Positions 1 to 9,046 of a stretch of 64,000 bases of DNA are shown here, in pieces. Position 1 is the stretch's first letter. The number at the start of each line of letters is the position of its first letter. The position numbers and the translations under genes are program-made. This DNA is from Solibacillus faecavium (lineage in GTDB: Bacteria; Bacillota; Bacilli; Bacillales_A; Planococcaceae). The stretch is taken from NCBI RefSeq assembly GCF_014836905.1, contig NZ_JACSPZ010000001.1, positions 186,001 through 250,000 of the forward strand. Reading direction: 5' to 3'. The notes below the pieces were generated by a model. That model was not told the origin of the DNA. It worked only from the letters and a program-made list of their open reading frames with translations, and did no database searches.

Positions 1-531
1 TTTACCAGCCAATGTGTAGCTGCATGCTTCATAATTCCCTAATCGTCCGGCTCCAGCTTTAGCTAAAACTTCGCGTAGCTCATCAGCATCGTCAACAGGA
101 ACAAAAACAGCAAGCTTCATCATTTTTTCCTCATAGGAAATATCTAAAATCCGTCGCTCTTCCAATTGGAGAGCATCTGCCAATAAGTCATTTACCCCAC
201 CTGGTGCGACATCTAAATTTGTATGGGCTGCATATACCGCAATATCGTTTTTTAGACATTTTTCATATAATGCGCCTTGCGGATTATCTGTTCGTAAATT
301 GGACAATTTCATGAAGATCGGTGGGTGATGGGCAATAATAAGTTCACACCCATTTTCAATCGCTTCGTCGACCACTTCATGTGTCACGTCTAACGTAACA
401 AGCACTTTTGAGACGGGTTTATTTAATGTTCCGATAGCCAATCCAATCGGGTCATTAGGCATGCATGCATATTTTTTCGGTGACCATGATTCGAACAGTT
501 GAATAATTTCGTTGCCATTTACTGACTTCAC
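1..531 (-). CDS. Nif3-like dinuclear metal-centre protein (YqfO family), 3' end off the window
   Basis: The first 177 codons of a Nif3/YqfO family protein are present; the rest lies beyond base 1. The family forms toroidal hexamers with a two-metal site and its biochemical role is unsettled. Visible motifs are a HHPPIF metal-binding stretch in the first third and AAHTNLDVAPGG further on, both typical of the family. The GTG start at 531 overlaps the TGA stop of trmK in a GTGA overlap, so the two genes are translationally coupled, as in Bacillus where yqfO follows trmK. No disruption is seen in the visible part. Confidence 0.88.
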   Translation of the reverse strand, partial: MKSVNGNEIIQLFESWSPKKYACMPNDPIGLAIGTLNKPVSKVLVTLDVTHEVVDEAIENGCELIIAHHPPIFMKLSNLRTDNPQGALYEKCLKNDIAVYAAHTNLDVAPGGVNDLLADALQLEERRILDISYEEKMMKLAVFVPVDDADELREVLAKAGAGRLGNYEACSYTLAGK

Positions 532-1223
532 GCAATCGCCTCCTGTACCAGTTTTATTAAGTGTGTTAATTCTTCATGCTTTGCTTGATTTTCAGGCGTG
601 CTTTCCGCTTGTGCAATCGCTTGTTGAACACGTTCCCAATTGGCGATTTCGCGCGACCATTTCTGTACGAATACGGGTGATTTTGTACTCATTAATTTTG
701 GTCCAAGTAAAATTTCTGCTTCCGTTAACTTCATTTCTCCGCGCTGTAAAACGAGCACTTCATAAACTTTGCCGTCCTCTTCCAAAATCACTTCGTCCTG
801 AATTGCCCAACGATTCGCAAGCGCCCATTCCCGAATCGCTTTAGCATGTATATTTGGCTGTAAAATTAGGCGGGTAACCGTTTTTAATGCCTGTGGATGC
901 TTTTCTAGAATTGAAACGATTAAAGGGCCACCCATTCCTGCAATTGTTACCGCAGTTATCTCATCCCCTTCTTCTACTGCAGCTAAACCATCGGCCATCC
1001 GAACTGTAATTTTATCGGTTAAACCTTCTGTCCGTACTTGTTTAACAGCTGATTCATAAGGTCCCTTAACTACTTCGCCCGCTACTGCACGAGAAGCAAT
1101 CCCTTTATGCACTAAATAACATGGTAGGTATGCATGGTCACTGCCAATATCAGCTACAACTGCCCCTGTAGGTACAAATGAAGCAACCTTTTCTAGTCGT
1201 TTTGAAAGTTTTTGTGCGTTCAT
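528..1223 (-). CDS. trmK: tRNA (adenine(22)-N(1))-methyltransferase TrmK
   Basis: SAM-dependent methyltransferase of the TrmK/YqfN family, which makes m1A22 in tRNA. The Rossmann motif VVADIGSDHAYLP near residue 25 and the later TIAGMGGPLI are characteristic. An ATG five codons further upstream (1238) is possible, but GAGGA lies 8 bases before the ATG at 1223 and the protein then starts MNAQKLSKRL, so 1223 is preferred (231 aa). It sits between cccA and yqfO exactly as in B. subtilis and is coupled to yqfO by a 4-base overlap. Confidence 0.93.
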   Translation of the reverse strand: MNAQKLSKRLEKVASFVPTGAVVADIGSDHAYLPCYLVHKGIASRAVAGEVVKGPYESAVKQVRTEGLTDKITVRMADGLAAVEEGDEITAVTIAGMGGPLIVSILEKHPQALKTVTRLILQPNIHAKAIREWALANRWAIQDEVILEEDGKVYEVLVLQRGEMKLTEAEILLGPKLMSTKSPVFVQKWSREIANWERVQQAIAQAESTPENQAKHEELTHLIKLVQEAIA

Positions 1224-1310
1224 ATTAAATATCCTCATTTCTATATCACAAACTAACTATATTATATAGAACTTTTATAAAAACGTCTCTTTCCAACAAA
1301 TATTTGCATA

Positions 1311-1354
1311 TCAAAAAAGTGCAGAAAATAGATTTCTCTAATTTCTACACTTTT
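1311..1354 (-). terminator. Rho-independent terminator after cccA
   Basis: A 13-bp stem (AAAAGTGYAGAAA and its complement, one G-T pair) encloses about 14 bases and on the minus strand runs into a T-rich tract. It lies directly downstream of the cccA stop and separates cccA from trmK. Confidence 0.75.
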
Positions 1355-1361
1355 ATGATCT

Positions 1362-1700
1362 TTACAGACCAGAAATATATTCTGCTACTGCTTCAGCCTC
1401 AGCTTCATTTTTAAGAATTGGTGGCATTGCCCCGCTTTCAGTACCGTTTAATGCTACATCTTTAATATGTTCTGCATCTAATCCAACAATACTAGGACCC
1501 CCGCCACCAGTTAAATCTCCACCGTGACAAGAAATACAGTTCTTTTGAGCGATATCTTCACCGCTTAATTCAGCAGTTTCGCCTGCATGATCACCATCCG
1601 CACTGTTTTTATCAGCTGCACCCTCAAATGACATGAAGAAAATTAGTGCTATACCGAATGCCATGATAAGCGTGTAAGGAATAAGTGGATTGTTTTTCAT
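1362..1700 (-). CDS. cccA: Membrane-anchored cytochrome c-550 (CccA-type)
   Basis: Small c-type cytochrome of 112 aa. It has an N-terminal membrane anchor (residues about 8-24), a charged linker, a haem-binding CISCH (Cys55, Cys58, His59) and a likely axial Met92 in GAMPP. It should carry electrons on the outer face of the membrane towards a cytochrome c oxidase. The longest ORF starts at 1718, but GGGAGGGG lies 6 bases before the ATG at 1700. The position beside rpoD and trmK matches B. subtilis cccA. A 16-bp palindrome lies about 37 bases upstream. Confidence 0.9.
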   Translation of the reverse strand: MKNNPLIPYTLIMAFGIALIFFMSFEGAADKNSADGDHAGETAELSGEDIAQKNCISCHGGDLTGGGGPSIVGLDAEHIKDVALNGTESGAMPPILKNEAEAEAVAEYISGL

Positions 1701-1736
1701 TGCGTTCCCCTCCCTCATTAAATATTCTAATTCTTT

Positions 1737-1752
1737 CTAGGCAAATGCCTAG
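1737..1752. promoter_or_regulatory. Palindrome upstream of cccA, candidate operator
   Basis: CTAGGCAAATGCCTAG has perfect 7-bp arms around AA, in the 5' region of cccA. There is no T-run, so it is not a terminator. A regulator-binding site is possible, but I do not recognise the motif. Confidence 0.35.
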
Positions 1753-1850
1753 TAAACAATACTAATTGTACTTGATTCACTAGAAAACTAAAAGACCTAT
1801 TGGACAACTTTTACTAGCTTTGTAACAATTTATCCAATTTGTCATTTTCA

Positions 1851-2996
1851 TCACAATATATGTCTTGCAATTACCATTTTCTGTACTTCCGAAGTACCTT
1901 CACCGATTTCCAATAACTTCGCATCACGTAAATAGCGCTCGACTTCATACTCTTTCATATAACCGTAGCCACCATGAATTTGAATCGCTTCATCGCAAAC
2001 TTCCATCGCCATTTCCGACGCATAATATTTTGCAATAGCTGCCTCTTTACCGAATGGACGCCCTTGGTCTTTTAACCAGGCTGCTTTGTAAACAAAAGTC
2101 CGTGCTAATTGTACTTTTACCTCCATATCAGCCAATTTAAACTGTGTTGCCTGAAATTGTGATAAAGTCTTGCCAAATTGCTTACGTTCTTTTGCATACT
2201 GAACCGCTTTATCTAAAGCGCCTTGGGCAATCCCTACTGCCATTGCCGCAATACCGATACGTCCTCCATCAAGGGTCGTTAAAAATTGCTTAAAGCCATT
2301 TCCCCTTACACCTAATAGATTTTCCTCAGGAACACGCACATTTTCCAAAATAAGTTCTGTCGTATTGGATGCATTTAAACCCATTTTTTCGTACTCTGAT
2401 TTAATTGTGAAGCCTTGTGCATCAGTCGGCACAATGATTGCACTAATTTCTTTATGATCACCATTACGGCCAGTAATCGCTGTCAATGCCAAATGTTTTG
2501 CGAAACTAGCATTTGTTATAAATACTTTTGACCCGTTAATAACAAACTCCCCATTTTCCAATGATGCCGTCGTTTCAGTACCCCCAGCATCCGATCCTGC
2601 GTTAGGTTCAGTTAATCCGAACGCGCCAAATGATTCCCCTGTACAAATCGGTGTTAAATATTTTTCCTTTTGCTTCTCTGTACCGAATAAATGTAATGGT
2701 GCGCCGCCTAACGAAATATGAGCCGAGTATGTAATACCTGTAGATGCACATGTACGGCTTAATTCCTCTGTAACAATAGCAAAACTAATCGTGTCTGCTC
2801 CTGCCCCGCCATATTCTTCCGGAAACGGTAACCCCATAATCCCCATATCAGAAAGCTGCTTGAAAACCTCTACTGGAAAGGTTTTATTTTTATCTCGTTC
2901 GATTGCTCCCGGTGCCACTACTTCATCTGAAAATTCCCGGATCATTTTTTGTAACATGCTTTGCTCTGTTGATAAATCAAAATTCATAACATTCAT
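1851..2996 (-). CDS. Acyl-CoA dehydrogenase, short-chain/branched type
   Basis: Complete 381-aa flavoprotein of the acyl-CoA dehydrogenase superfamily, which oxidises acyl-CoA to enoyl-CoA and passes electrons to ETF. It shows the FAD-binding GLTEPNAGSDAGG stretch, an RKQFG motif, IHGGYGYMKEYEVERYLRDA, and IGEGTSEVQ near the C-terminus, whose first Glu matches the catalytic base of SCAD/MCAD-type enzymes. The closest description is butyryl-CoA dehydrogenase-like (AcdA). Starts at 2996 or 2987 both have GAGAGG in reach. It is monocistronic here and separate from the paired dehydrogenases at 16.7-18.9 kb. Confidence 0.92.
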   Translation of the reverse strand: MNVMNFDLSTEQSMLQKMIREFSDEVVAPGAIERDKNKTFPVEVFKQLSDMGIMGLPFPEEYGGAGADTISFAIVTEELSRTCASTGITYSAHISLGGAPLHLFGTEKQKEKYLTPICTGESFGAFGLTEPNAGSDAGGTETTASLENGEFVINGSKVFITNASFAKHLALTAITGRNGDHKEISAIIVPTDAQGFTIKSEYEKMGLNASNTTELILENVRVPEENLLGVRGNGFKQFLTTLDGGRIGIAAMAVGIAQGALDKAVQYAKERKQFGKTLSQFQATQFKLADMEVKVQLARTFVYKAAWLKDQGRPFGKEAAIAKYYASEMAMEVCDEAIQIHGGYGYMKEYEVERYLRDAKLLEIGEGTSEVQKMVIARHIL

Positions 2997-3095
2997 CCTC
3001 TCACCCTCAATGTGCTACATTTCCATTGTAATCTAAAATTCTTGTTTTTTACAGAAAATATACGCGTTTTATAGAGAAATTTGTAGAATGATATA

Positions 3096-3139
3096 ATAAA
3101 AAAGCTATATAAAAAGTTCATAACTTTCTACATAGCCTT
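3096..3139 (-). terminator. Terminator of the 3164-3721 gene
   Basis: Long imperfect stem (AAGGCTATGTAGAAAGTT paired with AACTTTTTATATAGCTT) followed by T6 on the minus strand, 25 bases after the stop codon. Confidence 0.8.
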
Positions 3140-3163
3140 AATTTATTAATTATGTATTGTTGC

Positions 3164-3721
3164 TTAAAGGAAATAAATCCAAGCACCGATTATTACGAGT
3201 AAACCAAGAATGCCTGAAATCGTAAAATAAATAATTTTCATCATAATGCCACTTACTAACCAAAATACACAGTTAATAATCAAAAAGATATAAAGCATTT
3301 CATTATTACCGGCAAAATATGTCGTACTTACTTTTAAGGTAACACCTAAAGTCGCTAAAGCCGTGGCCAGTTGCAGCATGACCGCCAATAAATGATTTCT
3401 TTTAGCGAAATAAAGCGCTCCGATCAGGCAGCTAACTGCAAACACAGCCGCCACAGCAATGACTACCCATTCAAATTGAATAGTGAACAGCAATAATAAA
3501 ATAACAAACGCACTTATAGGAAAAAATACAGCTAAATTAAACTTTTTTCGTTTTTCAACATTATGTATCGCTTTTTTTGCCTGACCTGTAATTTCATCAT
3601 CGCTATGATTGCCTTCTGAATAGAGTGTCATTAAAAAATCGCAATACTGCCCTGGCAACAATTTATTTTGTTTCCAAAAGCTAATTTCATTCATAATAAT
3701 CTGCTTTTTCTGATTTGACAT
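3164..3721 (-). CDS. Hypothetical membrane protein, about five TM segments
   Basis: A 185-aa protein not assigned to a named family. A soluble N-terminus of about 60 residues (SFWKQNKLLPGQYCDFLMTLYSEG) precedes at least five hydrophobic segments (residues about 63-80, 84-105, 110-127, 137-155, 160-182). Gram-positive membrane proteins of this layout, with a short helical N-terminal domain that looks like a bacterial ATPase-tail or DUF2157-like segment, are common, but the match is only an impression. GGGGCGAAG precedes the ATG, and it has its own terminator, so it is a single-gene unit upstream of rpoD. Confidence 0.7.
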   Translation of the reverse strand: MSNQKKQIIMNEISFWKQNKLLPGQYCDFLMTLYSEGNHSDDEITGQAKKAIHNVEKRKKFNLAVFFPISAFVILLLLFTIQFEWVVIAVAAVFAVSCLIGALYFAKRNHLLAVMLQLATALATLGVTLKVSTTYFAGNNEMLYIFLIINCVFWLVSGIMMKIIYFTISGILGLLVIIGAWIYFL

Positions 3722-3841
3722 GACTTCGCCCCATATATGTATGTTATATATATAATTGTAATTAATACTTTAAGAATGAACATCAGTATAAAGTAATGGC
3801 ATCGTTCATAAAAACCAATACTTATTAACTAAAATACATAA

Positions 3842-3877
3842 GAAAAAAAGATGAAGAAAAAATTTCTTCATCTTTTC
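3842..3877 (-). terminator. Terminator of the dnaG-rpoD operon
   Basis: Perfect 14-bp stem AAAAGATGAAGAAA / TTTCTTCATCTTTT with a 3-base loop, followed by a T-run on the minus strand, 9 bases after the rpoD stop. Confidence 0.9.
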
Positions 3878-3885
3878 CATATTCC

Positions 3886-5013
3886 CTATTCCAGGAAGTC
3901 CTTCAAGCGTTTTGAACGAGATGGGTGGCGAAGTTTACGTAATGCTTTTGCCTCGATTTGACGAATACGCTCACGTGTAACGCCAAATACTTTCCCTACT
4001 TCTTCTAATGTACGAGTACGACCATCATCTAAACCGAAACGTAGACGTAATACATTCTCTTCGCGGTCTGTTAATGTATCAAGTACATCTTCCAGCTGTT
4101 CTTTTAAAAGCTCGTACGCTGCATGATCAGAAGGTGATTGTGCTTCTGAGTCTTCAATGAAGTCTCCTAAGTGTGAATCATCTTCTTCCCCAATTGGTGT
4201 TTCCAATGAAACCGGTTCTTGAGCTATTTTTAAAATTTCACGTACTTTTTCAGGTGTTAAGTCCATTTCTTCTCCAATTTCCTCTGGAGATGGCTCACGA
4301 CCTAAATCTTGCAGAAGTTGGCGTTGAACTCGGATTAATTTGTTAATCGTTTCAACCATGTGTACTGGTATACGAATCGTACGTGCTTGGTCTGCAATGG
4401 CACGTGTAATAGCCTGACGAATCCACCAAGTAGCATATGTTGAGAACTTAAATCCTTTGCGGTGATCAAACTTTTCAACCGCTTTAATAAGTCCCATGTT
4501 TCCTTCTTGGATAAGGTCTAAAAACAACATGCCTCGACCAACGTAGCGCTTTGCAATAGATACTACAAGACGTAGGTTCGCTTCTGCTAAACGTTTACGA
4601 GCTTCTTCATCACCTTGTTCAATACGTTCTGCTAAACGAATTTCTTCCTCAGCAGAAAGTAAATCCACGCGTCCAATTTCTTTTAAATACATGCGTACTG
4701 GATCGTTAATTTTAACACCCGGAGGAACACTTAAATCATTTAAATCAAAAGCTTCTTCACTAGATTCTTGCTTAGAAAGTGCTTCTTCTTCAAATTCTTC
4801 TTTACCTTCAACAGTTACATCATTTTTTTCGATCTCATCGGCAAAGTTGAAAATTTCTTCATTTTCTAATTCAAAAAAGGCTAATGTATCTGAAATTTCC
4901 TTCATTGACATTTCGCCAACTTGTTTTGCTTTAGCTAAAAGTTGCTTTTTTACTTGCTCTAATGAAACCCCGTTTACCACCGTATCTTTTGAATGTTTTG
5001 ACTTGTCCGCCAT
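3886..5013 (-). CDS. rpoD: RNA polymerase primary sigma factor SigA (RpoD)
   Basis: Primary sigma factor of 375 aa with all regions present: a divergent N-terminal region 1.1, then [20 protein letters not shown] (1.2), [16 protein letters not shown] and [17 protein letters not shown] (2.1-2.4), region 3, and [20 protein letters not shown] (4.2 helix-turn-helix). The start at 5013 (MADKSKHSK) is preferred over 5037 because AAGGAGG lies 7 bases upstream and B. subtilis SigA also starts MADK. It follows dnaG by 30 bases in the classic macromolecular-synthesis operon, without an rpsU in front. Confidence 0.98.
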   Translation of the reverse strand: MADKSKHSKDTVVNGVSLEQVKKQLLAKAKQVGEMSMKEISDTLAFFELENEEIFNFADEIEKNDVTVEGKEEFEEEALSKQESSEEAFDLNDLSVPPGVKINDPVRMYLKEIGRVDLLSAEEEIRLAERIEQGDEEARKRLAEANLRLVVSIAKRYVGRGMLFLDLIQEGNMGLIKAVEKFDHRKGFKFSTYATWWIRQAITRAIADQARTIRIPVHMVETINKLIRVQRQLLQDLGREPSPEEIGEEMDLTPEKVREILKIAQEPVSLETPIGEEDDSHLGDFIEDSEAQSPSDHAAYELLKEQLEDVLDTLTDREENVLRLRFGLDDGRTRTLEEVGKVFGVTRERIRQIEAKALRKLRHPSRSKRLKDFLE

Positions 5014-5043
5014 AAACCTTCCTCCTTCTAAAAACAAATCGAG

Positions 5044-6873
5044 TTAAACGCCCATTTTTATCCTTCTGCTTAATTCGATAATTTGCTGGGCAATTTCAAG
5101 TGCTCGTCTATGCTCGTGCATCTTTTCTGCTTCTTTTTGTTTATGCTTTAGTTCTTCTATTTTTAGTTCTAATCGACGTTTTTCGATTTGTTTTAAACAA
5201 TCGTTAATTTCCGCTTCTCCATTATCAGGGTCACGTTCAAGTAACGCAGCATCCATCACAATTTTGCGTAAATCATTATCATTTAAAACTTCAACGAACC
5301 GATGAAAATCAGCCATTTCATATTCTTCGTAAAATCCGGTTAAACGTACAAATACGGATAAATATTCCTCATGAATGAACGGTTCATTATTTCCTTCTCG
5401 AAGCACTTTGTTCACAATATTTACATCATGCAACATATAGGCTAAAAGTATACTTTCTGCACGATCTGTTGCATCTTTTTTGCGATCCCGCTGCATTTGG
5501 GTACTCGATACATTCACTGTACTTTGTTCGCGTTTTTTTTCTTTCACATTATCCGCAGCGATTTTTCGTAATTGCGTACTAATCGCTTCTTGAGAAATAT
5601 TAGTCTCATTGGAAAGTTGACGAATGTATAAATCTCTTTCAATAGGAGAAGTATTATTTTTTAACGTCTCAAGTACTTCCTGAATGTACTGAAGTGTGTC
5701 ATTTTCAAACTGAAAATTTTTGCCACGTTTAGCATGCATCATCATAAATGCAATATACGCGTGTGGCTTTTCGATTATTTGGTTTTTAAATGCTTCTTGA
5801 CCATGTGTACGAATGTAATCATCCGGGTCAAGTTTATCCGGTATAACAGCAACTTCGACTTTAATTTTTTCTTCATTGAGCATTTGTGCAGCCCGCTTTG
5901 CCGCTTCAAAACCAGCATTATCACCATCATAGCAAACTGTAACTTGCTGAACTAAGCGTTTGAGCTTTGTAATATGCTGGGGTGTTAGCGACGTACCCAT
6001 CGTTGCAACTGCATTGAATATGCCTGCACGATTAGCTGCCAATACATCAATAAAGCCTTCCATTAAAATAACTTGTCTTACTTTTCGAATTGATGCTCGT
6101 GCCTTATCTAAATTATAAAGCACTTGACTTTTATGAAAGATAGGCGTTTCAGGACTATTCAGGTACTTAGCATCTTCGCCATCCGTATTTAAAATCCTGC
6201 CTGAAAATGCTATTGGCTTTCCATTTTCATCTCGAATAGGAAACATAATCCGTCCACGGAAACGATCAAAATAGCTGCCGTCGCTTTCTTTTTGGATAAT
6301 AAGACCGCTTTCAGCCATTTCCGATAAGTCATACCCTTTACGCTCCAATAATATTGAAAGCGTATCCCAATTCGGTAAAGCCCATCCTATTTGATGTGTT
6401 TCGATTTGTTCCTGTGTAAATCCTCTTTCAAGTAAATAATTTAATGCAGGTTCGCCGTCTTCAGTGTTTATCAAAATATGATGATAAAACTCTACTGCAA
6501 AATTATGAGCTTCCCTCATTTGCTGTTCTTTTTTCGAAACTGTCGAATTCGACATTGTCTGTTCGGACGATAATTCCATTTCAAGTGGAATCCCTGCACG
6601 CTGACTTAATTTAATAAGTGCATCTGGAAACGACAATTGTTCGATGTCCATAACAAAGGTGATTGCATTTCCTCCAGCGCCACAGCCAAAACAATGAAAA
6701 ATCTGTTTGTCGGTTGACACTGAAAATGAAGGTGTTTGCTCTCCATGAAACGGACATAAGCCGAAATAGTTGCGCCCTTTTTTCGTCAATTGCATATAAT
6801 CGCTTATAACATCGACTATATCCGACTGCGAGCGAATTTGTTCAATCACATGTTCAGGTATTTTTCCAGCCAC
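5044..6873 (-). CDS. dnaG: DNA primase DnaG
   Basis: Complete 609-aa primase. The CHC2 zinc finger (residues about 40-65, CPFHGEQTPSF then FHCFGCGAGG), the catalytic core with EGFIDVLAANRAG and the TOPRIM acidic pair in CYDGDNAG, and a helicase-binding C-terminal domain rich in charged coiled-coil sequence are all visible. It makes RNA primers at the fork with the DnaB/DnaC helicase. The start codon is GTG with a weak Shine-Dalgarno (GGTGAT). A sigma-H-like promoter motif sits immediately upstream. Confidence 0.97.
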   Translation of the reverse strand: MAGKIPEHVIEQIRSQSDIVDVISDYMQLTKKGRNYFGLCPFHGEQTPSFSVSTDKQIFHCFGCGAGGNAITFVMDIEQLSFPDALIKLSQRAGIPLEMELSSEQTMSNSTVSKKEQQMREAHNFAVEFYHHILINTEDGEPALNYLLERGFTQEQIETHQIGWALPNWDTLSILLERKGYDLSEMAESGLIIQKESDGSYFDRFRGRIMFPIRDENGKPIAFSGRILNTDGEDAKYLNSPETPIFHKSQVLYNLDKARASIRKVRQVILMEGFIDVLAANRAGIFNAVATMGTSLTPQHITKLKRLVQQVTVCYDGDNAGFEAAKRAAQMLNEEKIKVEVAVIPDKLDPDDYIRTHGQEAFKNQIIEKPHAYIAFMMMHAKRGKNFQFENDTLQYIQEVLETLKNNTSPIERDLYIRQLSNETNISQEAISTQLRKIAADNVKEKKREQSTVNVSSTQMQRDRKKDATDRAESILLAYMLHDVNIVNKVLREGNNEPFIHEEYLSVFVRLTGFYEEYEMADFHRFVEVLNDNDLRKIVMDAALLERDPDNGEAEINDCLKQIEKRRLELKIEELKHKQKEAEKMHEHRRALEIAQQIIELSRRIKMGV

Positions 6874-6891
6874 ATTATCACCATCTACACT

Positions 6892-6916
6892 ATTCGAGAT
6901 AAATTACAAAAATCCT
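6892..6916 (-). promoter_or_regulatory. Candidate sigma-H promoter upstream of dnaG-rpoD
   Basis: On the minus strand AGGATTT is followed by 14 bases and GAAT, matching the sigma-H layout (AGGAWWW, N11, RNNGAAT) except for C at the R position. The GAAT ends about 18 bases before the dnaG GTG. The B. subtilis sigA operon is known to have a sigma-H-dependent promoter, which makes this more credible. It is inferred from motif and context only. Confidence 0.4.
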
Positions 6917-7141
6917 CTAAAATACGACAAAATTTATAAAACAAATTTGTAATTACTCTATAATTAATATTTTTACCACAATTTTAATATTATAAAACAA
7001 AAAGACTACTGTTGCTATAATTTTTCGTAAAAAATATAAGAAAAAAGGCTAATTAAAACGAATTTTATCGATATCTATGAGTTTTAACTAGACCAAAAGT
7101 ATAAATATTAATATATCAAAAGAATAAAATATTGTCCCACT
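6917..7141. other. AT-rich intergenic region with no gene seen
   Basis: About 225 bases of very AT-rich DNA between dnaG and the ppsR terminator. No ORF with a ribosome binding site was found on either strand. It should contain the housekeeping promoter(s) of the dnaG-rpoD operon, but no single -35/-10 pair stands out. Confidence 0.5.
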
Positions 7142-7174
7142 AAAAAAACCTCCCCTTCTAGTCGTCAAGAGGTG
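7142..7174 (-). terminator. Terminator after ppsR
   Basis: A 7-bp stem with two G-T pairs (ACCTCTT / GGGGAGGT) followed by T7 on the minus strand, 11 bases after the ppsR stop. Confidence 0.65.
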
Positions 7175-7184
7175 GCTTTAGAGT

Positions 7185-8000
7185 CTATTTACATTCAAGC
7201 TCTAGCATATCTAATATTTTATGGGCTGTCTCTTCTACAGCACGATTCGTCACGTCAATGGCACGACAGCCAATTTTATCGACAATGCTATAAAAGTAGC
7301 GAATTTCTTCTTCAATTCTATTATGTTGTGCATAAAAAGCATCTTCTGTTAAACCTAATGTAATTAAGCGCTCTTTTCGAATGTTATTTAACTTTTCAGG
7401 CGTAATGACTAACCCAAAACACTTTTTCGGATCGATTTGCATTAATTCTATAGGCGGCTTAACTTCAGGTACAAGTGGAACGTTCGCTACTTTATATCTT
7501 TTATGTGCCAAATATTGGGATAAAGGTGTTTTTGATGTTCTTGATACACCAATTAGTACAATATCGGCCAGTAAAATACCGCGCGGATCTTGTCCGTCGT
7601 CATATTTCACAGCAAATTCTATCGCTTCGATTTTCTTAAAGTAGTCATCATCCAATTGATGCACTAAACCAGGCTTTTGCAAAGGCTTCTCATCAAAGGA
7701 AGTTTCGATTAAATCGAGCATTGAACCTAATAGGTCAATAACAGGTACGTTATATTCCATAGCAATTTTTAGTAGGGCAAGACGCATGTTCTTTTCAACT
7801 AGCGTAAATACAATGGTCGCCCCATTTGTTTGAGCAATCTGCACAATTTTTTCAAGCACATCTATATGTGTTATATGTGGAAACTTACGAATTCTTACTT
7901 TTTCGAAGTTTGGTCGGAATTGGCTAACAACTGCTTTAACAGCCGCTTCTCCTGTTTCCCCAACAGAATCGGATACGACAAATATTGTCAATTTTTTCAT
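7185..8000 (-). CDS. ppsR: Pyruvate, phosphate dikinase regulatory protein (PDRP, YqfL family)
   Basis: A 271-aa member of the DUF299/PDRP family, bifunctional Ser/Thr kinase/pyrophosphorylases that switch pyruvate phosphate dikinase or PEP synthase off and on. The family signatures FVVSDSVGETGE at the N-terminus and the P-loop-like GVSRTSKTPLSQYLA near residue 153 are present. AGGTGA precedes the ATG. It lies 8 bases after ccpN. The pair is conserved in Bacillales, and both proteins influence gluconeogenesis. No target kinase gene is in the window. Confidence 0.93.
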   Translation of the reverse strand: MKKLTIFVVSDSVGETGEAAVKAVVSQFRPNFEKVRIRKFPHITHIDVLEKIVQIAQTNGATIVFTLVEKNMRLALLKIAMEYNVPVIDLLGSMLDLIETSFDEKPLQKPGLVHQLDDDYFKKIEAIEFAVKYDDGQDPRGILLADIVLIGVSRTSKTPLSQYLAHKRYKVANVPLVPEVKPPIELMQIDPKKCFGLVITPEKLNNIRKERLITLGLTEDAFYAQHNRIEEEIRYFYSIVDKIGCRAIDVTNRAVEETAHKILDMLELECK

Positions 8001-8008
8001 AAAATCAC

Positions 8009-8656
8009 CTATAAATCATGCGTTTCAGCTAATGAAATAAACGCACGTGTAATACTCGTTTTCGTTAATCGTCCAGTAATAATTAGACCTTGCTCTGTCT
8101 CTTCTACAACCGGCACGGAATCAATTTCCCGTTCAATTAATACTTTAGCTGTGTTTACTAATGAATCGGATTTAAGACAATACGCGATATTCGGCATTCT
8201 CGTCATAATGATATGCACAGGCATTTTATTTAAATCCTGAGTCCCGATACTGGAACGTAATAAGTCTTTTCGCGATAATACACCTTGCAGCATTTCATTT
8301 TTATCAACTACAAACAGAGTCCCTACATCTTCAGAGAACATATGTATTATAGCTTCATATATTGTCATCTCTTCTGAAACAACTACAGGAACGGACTGGA
8401 AATCTTTAACTTTTAAATTTAGCATCGATTCTGTAAAGGCAGCCGTTGATTTTTTTCCCGCATAAAAATAGCCGACACGAGGTCGCGCATCTAAAAAACC
8501 TGCCATCGTTAATATGGCTAAGTCCGGTCTTAATGTAGCCCGTGTTAAACCAAGGCGCTCGGCAATATGTTCGCCCGTAATAGGACCATTTTCTTTTACA
8601 ATTTGCAAGATTGCATCTTGACGTTTATTGAGTTCGATTGGACTCACCCGCTTCAA
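8009..8656 (-). CDS. ccpN: Transcriptional repressor CcpN (HTH plus two CBS domains)
   Basis: A 215-aa repressor of gluconeogenic genes. An N-terminal winged helix-turn-helix (residues about 8-65, ITGEHIAERLGLTRATLRPDLAIL) is followed by two CBS domains (about 80-135 and 145-205) that sense ligands. The reading frame opens with TTG at 8656 without a clear Shine-Dalgarno; a GTG at 8647 would match the B. subtilis start MSTIELNKRQ better, so the exact start is uncertain. Divergent from the glyQS promoter and co-oriented with ppsR. Confidence 0.93.
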   Translation of the reverse strand: MKRVSPIELNKRQDAILQIVKENGPITGEHIAERLGLTRATLRPDLAILTMAGFLDARPRVGYFYAGKKSTAAFTESMLNLKVKDFQSVPVVVSEEMTIYEAIIHMFSEDVGTLFVVDKNEMLQGVLSRKDLLRSSIGTQDLNKMPVHIIMTRMPNIAYCLKSDSLVNTAKVLIEREIDSVPVVEETEQGLIITGRLTKTSITRAFISLAETHDL

Positions 8657-8704
8657 ATAATGTTATACTTTTTCCTCAATTATTATATACTATTTTCTTC
8701 TATA

Positions 8705-8733
8705 TTGCGAAGAAAACAATCCCATGCTACAAT
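8705..8733 (+). promoter_or_regulatory. Sigma-A promoter of glyQS
   Basis: TTGCGA, 17-bp spacer, TACAAT, with TG two bases before the -10. It lies just upstream of the T-box leader and divergent from ccpN. Confidence 0.8.
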
Positions 8734-8739
8734 ATGAGC

Positions 8740-8970
8740 GAACAATTTAATTTCATATGTAAGCGATGAAGGGAATAATAAGTATCAATTCTAACATGAG
8801 CGAGTAGGGATAGTGCAAGCCTACAGCGAATTGAGAAACGGCACCCCTGAGCTCATTTTATAAAAGAGGTTTTTATTTATTTAAAAACAAGCGGGGTGGA
8901 ACCGCGGGTATATCGTCATGATGCACTCGTCCCCGGGCATGAAGTTTGTGCCCGGAGACGGGTGCTTTTT
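8740..8970 (+). ncRNA. T-box riboswitch leader of glyQS
   Basis: Leader RNA of about 230 bases with the T-box core GGGTGGAACCGCGGG at about 8893-8907, followed by a strong terminator (GCACTCGTCCCCGGGCA stem, GC-rich, then T5) at 8923-8970. In this class the leader binds uncharged tRNA and switches to an antiterminator form. Here that should make synthetase expression respond to uncharged tRNA-Gly. I could not place the glycine specifier codon with certainty in the stem I region at 8761-8840. Confidence 0.93.
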
Positions 8971-9046
8971 ATCTTCTTGTAGCGCGTGCCAAAGAAATTT
9001 GGACACTGCGCCAACGTATATTAATATTTATTAGGAGGAATTTTTC

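Noticed and set aside
4691-5047. Serine-rich plus-strand ORF opposite rpoD, and similar Ser/Thr-rich plus-strand ORFs opposite dnaK, era, deoC and prmA
   Set aside because: Antisense shadows produced by codon bias of the real minus-strand genes.
8682-8710. ccpN promoter (TATAAT at 8682-8687 on the minus strand)
   Set aside because: A good -10 is present, but the -35 position reads TCGCAA, so I did not list it as a supported promoter.
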